From Megachile rotundata (Eukaryota; Arthropoda; Insecta; Hymenoptera; Megachilidae), in NCBI RefSeq assembly GCF_050947335.1, contig NC_134983.1:5022001-5086000 (forward strand): DNA of 64,000 nucleotides, read 5' to 3'. Of this stretch, positions 22,881 through 32,689 are shown piece by piece. The notes under the pieces were generated by a model that ran no database searches, was not told where the DNA came from, and saw only the letters and a list, made by a program, of their open reading frames with translations. Both the position numbers and the translations under genes were made by a program. Position 1 is the first letter of the stretch, and every line of letters starts with the position of its first letter.

Positions 22881-25560
22881 TTATCGTTGACTCGGTACTT
22901 TCGAATTGACAAAGCATTTCTCTGAATTTACATAAGTATAAATTGCATCGAAAACGAAATTATCGTAGACCTTCATGTTTGATATTATACGACATGGTAT
23001 AATTAGACTAATTTTATGTTCGTGTAAACACTCGTATGTTTTCTTTATACATATTTGTATAGTGTACATTGCACGGTTTGAACTGTCTTCAACGCTAAAG
23101 AGTTAAATAGTCTTCAAATTAAATAGTTCGACATAGTTATATAGTTTTTAAAAAATGCATCTAACCTTCATAATAAGAGGATTTCAGTATTGAAAATCTT
23201 GATTGTTTAAATTTTGTTTAAACTTTAAAAAATTTAAAGTATTCACATATTCTTATTTAAGAATTATTGCAGTGAGAATTGCAAATAACAATCTATATAG
23301 AAGATATTAAGATATTAAGATATTCATAATATTTTAGTTTAATTTTTTCCTTATTTAATTTACTTATATTTCTTGATATACAATATTATAAATGTTGTCT
23401 TTTGAAATGTTCATAACTGTACATCACTTGTATATTTATTATCAGATTAAGTTGTCTCTGTTAATATGAACACTACAGTAAATTAAATAATTTACGATAT
23501 GCAATATATTATCTGAAAGTTTATACTATTTTATTCAGAACAAAAATTAGCGATTTTCGCAAATGCAATAACAGCACCGCTTTCGGAATTCGTGTGTCTG
23601 ACCAATATCGGTTAAAACTACTTCCCCTTTTCAGCATGCTAATGTTTGATACAATTATTAGTTGTAATTTGAGGAAGTAAATATGAAAAAGTAATATAAA
23701 AACTCAGATTACTGCTTTTATTTTCACTGTTTTTTTTTTAATTGCAAAATATTTAAGTCATAAAAATGATAAACTTTGATAGTGTAAGATGATTCTAAAA
23801 TATAATTAACTACATAGATTGCAAAATATATTTTATCTGTGCTATTTAGAAGGAAAATATTAAATTCTTTATCAAAATTTTAACATAAAATTTAAGAACA
23901 TTGAATAAAAAGATTACAATCATTAATATTTGAATTAATTTTAATTTGTATTAATTTTAAGTATTAAAGTAATTAAATCGCCAATAATTAATATAAAACG
24001 AAATTCCTATATGGCATGTATCATTATTTTACACTGCTAATTAAATTTAACATATTTTAGAACACGCATAAATTTTATTCATTGCCAAATTTGCATTTCA
24101 ATATTTACGATCTATAATCTTGCATTTATTTCATATATTTGGTATATTAATTGCAATTAATTAACGAAGGTACTCGTATTTGTACGCTCGTGTAAATAAG
24201 TGGTGTAATAAGTTAATCAATATTAAAATCAGATACATATAATATTAATTAATCACGTTTTTACGTAAACGAAAGTGATTGCCAATTAGCATATTTCTTC
24301 TATTACGTAATTTAAATATCAAACATAGTTTAACATAACAAAGGAATATTATTCTGATTTCAGAATTCTGTTATTATTGCATATATCTTTGTAATAATAA
24401 ATTAAAGATATTACTCTGTCAAAAATTGTCTTCATACATCCATATAATAAATTATTTAACGCAAGGCCCAAATATGAATAAAATAATATTATTAACAAAA
24501 TTTTATTTATGTAGTGAAATTTTTTAAATTTTCTGAATTTTTTGAGTAAACATTTTTTTGTTTAATTATCATGCAAAGACATGTATGGTAAGCACCTTAT
24601 TTTGATATACAAACATTTTGCGTTAACTATGATTGTCCATGGTAATGAAAAAGTTAACTGATGCGCGAATTAGAAAAATTAACAAGAATATTATATTAAC
24701 CAGTTAACTATGGCGATCTTTTTACAAAGCACGCACCAGTGTGTGTCGCGATAAGCAAGCGATGACGAGTTAGTTCTCAAGAATTTATGAATCCATCTCA
24801 AATCATTTACACTTTTTATTTGTTTATTTCATTTCGTGTTGACCTCTAAACATTTTAAACATATTACAATTTACGAATATAATTCAGTCTTCGCCAAAAT
24901 TACAATTTAAATAGCAAATTGTAACAAAATTTTACGCATGACGGATATAATCATCATGACACAAAATTCTGCCACATCTCCATGACGGATATAGTTATCA
25001 AATACACTTAACTGGTTAACACGAGCTTTATCGTGTAATAATTGTTGTGCGGCATAATCTGTTAAAAAATATTTGCCTATAATTGCTGTCAACTATTTAA
25101 TGAAAATTTTCTTCGTAAATATGATCAATTGCTAGTGTGAAATATTATTGCGAAGTACACACACATACTTAACTCTCGGGAGACGTCTCACAATTGATAC
25201 GGCGACGAAAAGTAGAAACTCGATATATTTCGTTTCAAATTGAAATGTCAAGTAACAACTTTTTATCCAATTTTTAAATACTTCGTTTTATTTCATATAT
25301 TGATAGACAGCAATATTTCAAAATTCCTACCTCTAAATTGATGTTTAAGCAGTATTATCAATACTATTGATAAAAAGAATTGTAATTTCTATAAAAACAT
25401 TATTCGATTGAATACTGTGGACGCCTAAAAATTTAATCTAACCGATTTACATATTTTACAATTTTCAAACCCCAAAGTTTACACGGATTAAAATTTTTAA
25501 ATTTATAAATTCTTATATTTTTAATTTATTAATCAAAACGTATTAATCAAGATAAACTTT
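22881..25560. other. Long AT-rich region, nothing recognised
   Basis: About 2.7 kb of AT-rich sequence with chance frames only. CATGACGGATATA is repeated at 24938 and 24982. TAACCAGTTAA near 24698 and TTAACTGGTTA near 25007 are inverted, but no element boundary could be established around them. Confidence 0.4.
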
Positions 25561-25565
25561 GTAAT

Positions 25566-26061
25566 TGCGATAGCGTTCGAAACCGAGAATCAAATCCTAT
25601 AGAAAACCGAATTCAGTTAATTACATAAAAGCGAAGTTAGCTTTATCCGAAATCAGACTTAGGTACGAAATAATATAAAGTATTAACTAGCGAGAATCAG
25701 ATTTAGTTAGATTCACAATTACCTATTACGTATTGCTCAATTTACCAAGTTCTATTATTTCTATTATTAATATTATATCAAAATCTATTTAGTTTCTTTT
25801 GATCAAACCAATATACTTTTCATATTTTGTTGTTATTTGTTACTTGTTATTTGTTAAATTCATCATCTTCTTTATTTAATTGAATAAACCTTATTGTTGG
25901 AAGATATTGACCTGTGGATTTACTCCTTAACCGCACACCACACGAATCCCACAATCTTTATATTTAGTTATTTTCCAAAACGAGTCGTTCAGTTGGTAAA
26001 AGCCGCTCTTTACCTTACTAGCGCTAGTAACTATCTGAATCTAGGTTCCAGAATCGTTACA
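25566..26061 (-). mobile_element. Diverged LTR-like relative of the 11.2-kb element
   Basis: On the minus strand it begins TGTAACGATTCTGGAACCTA at 26061 and contains the same AAAGAGCGGCTTTTACC and AATAAGGTTTATTCAATTAA segments as the copy at 11186-11619, plus a decayed version of its last part. The left boundary (TGCGATAGCG at 25566) is a guess from the alignment and no target-site duplication is preserved. The two copies are inverted and 14 kb apart, so they are not the two ends of one element. Confidence 0.5.
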
Positions 26062-26313
26062 CAAATTTGAAACTTTCAAACCTTTAAATTTTTAAATTTA
26101 GAAGTAAAGAAATATATTTACTATAGTTACATTTCTTGACTTACCGATGCTTTCTTTCTGTAGTTAATATGAAATTGACAAATGCTTACCTGCAACAAAA
26201 TAAAAATAATTGTAAATACATTACTTTAAATTCTTAATATTCAGAATTTTGAATATTTTCCAAAAGTTCTAAAATTCCCCATAAGTAGTATTTTGCGATA
26301 TTTTTATCATATA

Positions 26314-28025
26314 TAAAATAATTTTAAGGAAAAAAATACGCCGACTTCGAAATGTACTAAAAAGTATAAAATAATTTCTATTTCCTAATGAAGTAATTTC
26401 TATTTCATTCAATCATACTGTTGAAAACGTAAGGGAAATAAAAGAAACACAAATTGAACGGGGATTAATTAAATATATTTATTAACAAACACAAGTATAC
26501 AATTTGTAACACAATAACGATAGGAATAATATGTACAATAATATATTAATATACGAATACTAACGAACAATTTTGAATAATATATATGTTAAATAATACG
26601 AATTAATTTGTAAAATAAATAATAATCGACAAAAATAAGGAATGTGAAATCACAATAAACTAATTAACAAAGAAATTAATTTTGGAGAATGATTTTAACA
26701 ATAACTTCAATGAGGCGAGGCAAGGGCGTAAGTACGATCGAATTGCGAGGCGTCTATCGAGCGAATGATAAGCGCGTATCGTTCCGTAGCGGCACGGACC
26801 CCGTCGAGTCACGTGGTCCTACCCCCACTACGGACGATATCGATCCGAAAACGATTCGAAATCCTGGTGGCTTTACTCTTAGGTTAGCCTGTACGTCTCG
26901 GAAAATTACCGAAGTAATTCGACCCTCACAACAGGAGATGCAAAGCATCATCCCTCACGGGGCTTCATGGAGGCCTCAGAGGAACGTCATAAACGCCCCC
27001 CCTAGCCACGGCTTGTCGACCACAGGGTCGCACAAAGCGCCCCCGCGCCGCAAAGAGATCACCTACCAGTCCATAACATAACAATAAATTATAAACAATT
27101 AATAATTAACAATTTTGATGCCTCACATTTCCACTCGTTACCTCCTTGCATTCTTTACAAACGTCCTCATGACTCAAATTATTACATATATAACACTAAA
27201 TCGCGATAAACTAAAATATGCCGATAATTATAAACTAAACTGAAATATTTCGCGTTCCTGTCATCAACACATACAATTACGTCACAGATATGAATGAAAC
27301 CTATTTACTATTTACTCCTTAGGTAGTATATTAAATACATTTCAACCTTTTCGGAGGCGGCGGAAAATTAAAAGATTTTCTTGAATATGTCAACCTTTGG
27401 ACAGCCGAACATAGGCAAAGCTTGTATAGCTATTTTTTTTTCTATACATATAACTCGACAGCACGCCGCGAAGTAGGTGTTAGTGCGTATAGAATGTAAC
27501 TATGGTCTATCTAGATTCATAGAGTATGCGACGGAAAGACTCGATCGCCGCATATACTATGAAGAAAGAGCCCATCTGGAGCAAATTTGGTAATTCCCGC
27601 GTCGTGGGCTCCGTTTATAGGTTCTTAGATCCATGGCTTCCACACACGAACGAAGTCGATTCAATTTCATTTATATCAGAAACGTTGCGAAATGAAAATA
27701 CAGTCGTTACATTTACGTATATTACCAGATATATCTATAATGGTTCGTATTCTTTCTCAGGATTTATTAATTTCCAATGCGCCATACCACAATCAACTGG
27801 TTATTGGCAGCAACGTTTACTGAGGTATTTTTAATTTTGCGCCGCCTCCGAAAAGGTTGAAATGTATTTAATATACTACCTAACGAGTAAATAGGTTTCA
27901 TTCATATCTGTGACGTAATTGTATGATTGAATGAAATAGAAATTACTCCATTAGGAAATAGAAATTATTTTATACTTTTTAGTGCATTTCGAAGTCGGCG
28001 TATTTTTTTCCTTAAAATTATTTTA
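26314..28025. mobile_element. Foldback element with about 190-bp arms, interrupted by a solo LTR
   Basis: The right arm (about 27829-28025) and the left arm (26314-26418 continued at 27275-27373) are inverted copies. Shared phrases are ATACGCCGACTTCGAAATG near the tips and CATTTCAACCTTTTCGGAGG near the loop. A central loop of about 455 bp contains a 102-codon plus-strand frame (27526-27834) with no recognised domain. The left arm is split by the 851-bp insertion at 26419-27269. A single arm of the same family lies at 62.34-62.58 kb. The target-site duplication is unclear, with AT-rich flanks. Confidence 0.8.
26419..27269 (-). mobile_element. Solo LTR (851 bp) inserted in the foldback arm
   Basis: It begins TGTTGAAAACG, ends TCATCAACA (TGTTGA/TCAACA inverted ends) and is flanked by CATAC on both sides (26414-26418 and 27270-27274). 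Removing it and one CATAC restores the left arm so that it matches the right arm, which proves the insertion and its exact ends. On the minus strand an AATAAA (complement of 26478-26483) lies 60 bp before the end, so the LTR probably reads on the minus strand. The 130-codon plus-strand frame at 26689-27081 sits in its GC-rich middle and is most likely antisense chance. No internal retroelement region remains. Confidence 0.88.
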
Positions 28026-29422
28026 TTTCATGCATTTTAGTGGAATGGGGAGAATTGTATAGGATACTGTGAGACAGTTCTTCCGGGCTTTTTTTTTGTC
28101 TGCGTAAATGCCATGAACATAATTAAGTAAAAGACAACATGGATATTCGTTTTTCAATTTTGTTTGCAACAATAATCCTTTGCAACTAAAAAATGAAAAA
28201 ATTTTTGGTAATGGTACCAATGGGGAGTCAGACTCTACTTAAGATGCGAAAGGCTTTGTTCCGATCGGACCACCCACCAAGGAAAAAAACCGACGAACAT
28301 GCATAGAAAAAAAAATAAGGGACACTCTTTCAGGGACAAGTACAAACTAATTACATCATGATTGGGGGTGCTTCATGCATTTGTTCTTTGTTAACTTTCT
28401 TTGCAAAAATTTACTGCGCATGTGTATCTCTTACGGTTTAGAACTGTGCAAGGGTCAAAGTATCCATAAAATAATAACAGATCCTGCGCAACAAATTTTC
28501 TAACAAATAAAATTGATGCATTTTTAGAACGATACGGAGACTGTACCAAGCAATGGAAATAATACACCAACGTCAACGTGAACTCATCTTGCTGTATAAG
28601 TCGCGTGTCAGAGCGGTAAAGCTTAGTTAGTGTTTTGGTACAGTGCATTGTAATTGCCCTTTCTTGTCTTTCTCGTGCATAGCACGGGGCGTTCCACTAA
28701 TATTAATAACAATAGTTTTTCGCTAATATCACGGAAACTAGTTTTCCGTCAATTATGCATAAGGAAAAACTCGTTCAGAATCATGCCACTAATAACGTAT
28801 TAGAGGGACATTAAAATCGTTCGTAGTTGGTTTCAAAAGTTAACAACAATTTTCGCTAATATCTCGAAAACAAAAGCTTTCCGCGAAATTTGTATATGAA
28901 CAAAATTGTTCAAAAACAGGTTCGTGATAAGATATTAAAAAAAAAAAAAAAAATATATATATATACTGATCGAATTGAGTAACCTCCTCCTTTTTCGAAG
29001 TCGGTTAAAAAAGCGCACTAAAATCGAGAAAGGTTTATTTCAAAAGTTGCCGGTTTTTTGCAATAACACATTTTGCAATTAAAAAATGAAAAATTTTTTG
29101 ATAATGGTACCAATGGGGAGTCAGCACCTACCATATGCAAAAGATTTCGTTCCGATCGGTCCACCCAGCTAGCCGCAATCGGCGAACATACATAAAAAAA
29201 GAAAAAAGTTGCCGGTTTTTTTGCAATAACAACACTTTGCAATTAAAAAATGAAAAATTTTTTGATAATGGTACCAATGGGGAGTCAGCACCTACCATAT
29301 GCAAAAGGTTTCATTCCGATCGGTCCATCCAGCTAGGCGTAATGCGCGAACATACATAGAAAAAAAAAATATACTGATCGAATTGAGTAACGTCCTCCTT
29401 TTTCGAAGTCGGTTAAAAATTA
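28026..29422 (+). mobile_element. Composite retroposon-like repeat with internal duplications
   Basis: Begins near GTGGAATGGGGAGAATTG (28042) and ends CCTCCTTTTTCGAAGTCGG (29395-29413). A block of about 165 bp (AATGGTACCAATGGGGAGTC, then GTTCCGATCGG) is present three times: about 28180-28310, 29045-29207 and 29208-29370. The last two are a recent tandem duplication. A partial inverted copy of the whole arrangement lies at 61.62-62.33 kb. The shared tail suggests a 5'-truncated non-LTR retroelement or a SINE. No reverse transcriptase could be seen. Small frames inside (29018-29359) are artefacts. Confidence 0.7.
28935..29011 (+). mobile_element. Nested short tail insertion (about 50-75 bp)
   Basis: Relative to the copy at 61.86 kb (AGTGCGCTTTTAATATC on the plus strand there), this locus has an extra A-run, (TA)n and CTGATCGAATTGAGTAACC...TCGAAGTCGGTTAAAA placed between GATATTAAAA and AGCGCAC. 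TTAAAA occurs on both sides, as in a target-site duplication. This is what a heavily 5'-truncated retrotransposition of only the 3' tail would leave. Confidence 0.6.
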
Positions 29423-30535
29423 TATAAAACTTCCTATACTTTGAAATTCACAATTTGTTTAACAACGTAATTTCCTCTTTTACATGTACATATAATGCTG
29501 AATAATAGATCGTTAAGCAGCTGAAAACAATTAATCTTTTCTGTTGAATTTCTAAATACCTGTACAATTATTATCTTAATTAGCGATGCATCATTTGTTA
29601 TGTTTTATTCAGTGAAATATCTGAGTACAATTGACAGGTATGATAATCGCATCAATGATTATCAATTTTACAGTGTAATGAGCTGAAAACTTTACCAATA
29701 CTAATTATAGAGGAAACAGAGGATTATTTATTTGAATTTGCCGCTTTGTGCAGATAAAATGCACGGGGTATCCTAACCAAACACACTAAATCTCTCGCGC
29801 ATTCTTTAGGATGGAAAATAGAGGAGAAAAATACTATTTTGTTTGAAAAGAAATATTATGATAGGCAACGATCTTGTCTCCATAATTAATTTGCATAAAT
29901 AGCAATTAAAATTAATACAAATTACAAATTAAAATTATTTACTATAACTACATAAAATTAACACAAATTTATATGAAATTTGTTCAAAAAATTAATTTCT
30001 CCCTTTGTTTAAAAATGATTAAAATCTAAATTAAATTTTTATTTTTAATTACAAGTTCCAATTAATGATGGAATATCGACTATTAATTAGACATTAAATT
30101 TGCTGATTAATTGAATTTAAGTTCAAGTAAAATTAACCTTCAGTGCTTAATTTGAATCCCTAATTTTAATTTATATCCAAATTGAATTAACAACTGTAAT
30201 TTGGCTCTTAATTATAGAAAAATTAATTCTGAACTAAGCATTCATTATTAATCGTTAATATTGATGATCTTGTTAATATTATTACCCTTACTAAAAGCTT
30301 GATTAATCATCTGAAATCGTGCGCTGGAGTTGCAATGCATCAAAAGAAAAATAAGTGAAAATTTGTGTCACTTATAAGACATTATGCAGTAGGAGGTTAC
30401 GGAAATAAATTTTTAAGACTGTCTTAAAGTGCACTATACCATATATATTTTTCTTGTACTAATTTTTATGAAACTTGTAACCCAATTTCTAGAAAAGAAT
30501 ATTTCCAAGACGGACATGCAAAAACGTACTTAAAT
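29423..30535. other. AT-rich region, nothing recognised
   Basis: AT-rich, rich in AATTAA words, with no open frame of note and no repeat structure. Confidence 0.4.
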
Positions 30536-30539
30536 CCTG

Positions 30540-31120
30540 TTATCCGTCTGCTCCTGCTCTTCATTCAAGGTATCGTTCGAGATTACAATCACATTACGAA
30601 GTAACATTTTAAGCGAATTGAAAAGTTCCTTTACACTTTCCTTATCAGCGGCCATTCAATGGTACATTGAGATGTTGTGAAGGAAAACCTACACGACCCA
30701 TTCTCGCTGTACTTTCATCTGATGTTATACTTTCTATCGCGAAACCCGATGCAAAAGTCGTTTTATCGTCGAAAGGAGTAGGTTTTCTTTGGCCGAGTTT
30801 CTGAACAACTACCGCTTCCGACCCTCGAAACGTGAGAAAGATGCACCAGGGATTGCATTTTAACAAGTTTACTATCGCATGTCAAATACAGTGAAATCTA
30901 TATGTTTGCTCGAAGTGTACTGTAACACGCTTCAGAAACATTCTTCGGAAGCTTGGGAGTAAAGCGTGTACACGATTGTCTTAAACTACGAACGTCTAGG
31001 CGATTCGATCCCCTTAGAGTAGTTACAGCGCGATGGTATACTGCCACGAAAGAAATAACAACAGCGAAAAATTCCGTCACGGATTTTTCGATCTGACGTG
31101 AGCACAACTTCAACATTTCC
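30540..31120 (-). other. GC-richer block with two consecutive minus-strand frames
   Basis: Frames of 72 codons (30898-31116) and 73 codons (30645-30866) follow each other on the minus strand, separated by stops. Neither shows a family motif. The second has a mixed, soluble-protein-like composition. They could be exons of an unknown gene, a decayed element or regulatory DNA. No splice sites that would join them in frame are convincing. Confidence 0.2.
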
Positions 31121-31320
31121 AGCTTTCTGAAAGTTTGTATTTATTACGTATTCGGAATATGTGAAGTTCTGAATTTATAAACGTATTTCTGAACTGCTGA
31201 AGCTCTAACTTTGTACATGTAGATTCTGGCATTTTTAAATTGATAAATTGTTACATTCTCTAAATTATTACGTTTAAAAAATTATTAAAATTCCATGTTT
31301 GTTTATTACGTTTTCATATA

Positions 31321-31893
31321 TGTAGGACAGTGGAAACGGTTGTGCCGCGAACGTACTGCGAAAATTCGAGAACGAAAACATAAACCGCCGTCGAGCAAAT
31401 TTGTTGCCGGCGAGCGTGTCGTTCCGGATATGGGTGCGAGTGCGAGAAAGAGTGTGAGAGAGAGAGAGAGAATGAGAAACGCGTCGAACGTTGAGAAACG
31501 ATCGAGGCTTCGAATAACCAAAGATTCGCGAATCGTTCAAATGCCAAAATCGAGAATGTTCGATCGTCGCGTAAATATAAGGGTGTGTCCGCGGTGCGAG
31601 CGTTAGAAGCTAGAAGAGAATAAGACGAGAAAGTAACGAGAGACGAGCGAGTGTGCGACGACGATTACGAACACGATTACGGTTACGGTTACGATTACGA
31701 TCTTGGTTACGATTACGGTTACGATTTACGGCTTACGATTTTACGTGTTACGATTTGTGGACTTTTGGACTTTTTTGTATTTTTGTTGCTTGTGCGTGCG
31801 TATGTGCAAATTTGTAAATTTTCGTGTACTTTTCACTACTGTTTTATCGTATTCTTTAATAAAGGCTTAGTTTTGAAAGATACTAATCCTACA
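31321..31893 (+). mobile_element. Solo LTR, Gypsy-like (573 bp, TATA target site)
   Basis: Begins TGTAGGACAG and ends AATCCTACA, giving perfect 7-bp inverted ends (TGTAGGA/TCCTACA), and is flanked by TATA on both sides (31317-31320 and 31894-31897). A 4-bp TATA duplication is the known habit of several insect Gypsy-group elements. AATAAA at 31858-31863 lies 30 bp before the right end, which sets the plus orientation. The left part is CpG-rich with a GAGA run at 31450-31471. The middle holds a GATTAC/GGTTAC hexamer array. Overlapping frames on both strands (31274-31920) are all inside the LTR or cross its edge, and none is a host gene. Confidence 0.82.
31663..31752 (+). repeat. Hexamer array (GATTAC/GGTTAC) inside the LTR
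   Basis: About a dozen units of GNTTAC at 6-bp spacing, decaying to TTTACG at the right. Read in one frame it gives an alternating Tyr with Asp or Gly pattern (31651-31920), which looks like a low-complexity protein but is LTR sequence. Confidence 0.85.
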
Positions 31894-32037
31894 TATATTT
31901 ATAAATTACCAAATTTTTAAATTTTCATACTTAAAAATTGCCAAATTTCCGTATTTGCAAGTATCAAATGTTTATGTGATTAAAATTCTGAGTTTATAAA
32001 TTACCAACTATTCAAAGGATCAAACTTTCGACTTTAA

Positions 32038-32685
32038 CCCTTTCGCTATGGCAGCCCCGTCCACCGAAATACCGTCACTGAACAGAACGCTCGTACCCAA
32101 AAGTCGTCGAGTGGATGCCGCATATACAGGGTGTTCGGCTACTGGTGGACATAATTTTAGGGGGTGGTAGCTGGAGTGATTTTGAATAACTTTTTCCTTT
32201 ACCAAAATGCTGGTTAAAGCTTAGTTTTTGAATTATTAATGAAAAACACTGACCAATGAGAACGCGTATAGTCCGGTCACGCGACAGCTTCGAATATGAC
32301 AGCCGATCGTCGTCGTGAACAAATGTATCGATACTGTCGGTATAACGTCGGTATAATAGAAAGCTGTTAGATGAAAGTTACATTGAATAATGAATAAAAA
32401 AATCTGGATTATTGTTGAATTATCATTCATTCACGAATAAGAAATAACAAAATTAGTCTCTACTCACGTAATCAAAGTAAATCGAATTTATTCAATACGT
32501 TTATTCGTTATCGCAAAGAAATAATAGTTAAAATATGGAAAATTATTTTCGTTAGATATTGTAATGATAAAAAAGGACAAATTCTCATTTTTAAAAAATT
32601 GAATAACTTTTCTATTCAACAAATAAAAATGTGAATTGAGTAATTAACAAATTACACCCTGTATACGGTGTTGGGTGCGAAAGGG
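32038..32685. mobile_element. TTAA-flanked MITE (piggyBac-like), split by another element
   Basis: TTAA (32034-32037) is followed by CCCTTTCGC, and GCGAAAGGG is followed by TTAA (32686-32689). TTAA duplication with CCC-starting inverted ends is the hallmark of piggyBac-type elements. Without the nested insertion at 32125-32663 the element would be only about 107 bp, one of the smaller sizes for such MITEs. Inverted ends are 9 bp, then diverge. Confidence 0.65.
32125..32663. mobile_element. TA-flanked element with TACAGGGTGT ends, nested in the MITE
   Basis: TACAGGGTGT at the left and ACACCCTGTA at the right, flanked by TA on each side (32123-32124 and 32664-32665), as in Tc1/mariner-type insertions. 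The left interior (GGCTACTGGTGGACATAAT, then GAATAACTTTTTCCTTTACC) is a sequence I recall as repetitive in hymenopteran genomes, which is memory and not a search. No transposase was found. Frames at 32236-32430 are AT-rich chance. Confidence 0.65.
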
Positions 32686-32689
32686 TTAA

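Noticed and set aside
24688..25024. Possible TTAA-type element between TAACCAGTTAA and TTAACTGGTTA
   Set aside because: The inverted match is short and itself palindromic, and no consistent flanks or further end similarity were found.
26689..27081. 130-codon plus-strand frame, GC-rich
   Set aside because: Lies inside the solo LTR 26419-27269, whose polyadenylation signal indicates minus orientation. No protein motif.
30980..31040. tRNA-like GGCGATTCGATCCCC
   Set aside because: No A box at the right distance and no cloverleaf arms.
31651..31920. Asp/Gly-Tyr repeat frame
   Set aside because: Produced by GATTAC/GGTTAC hexamers inside a solo LTR, and it crosses the LTR end.
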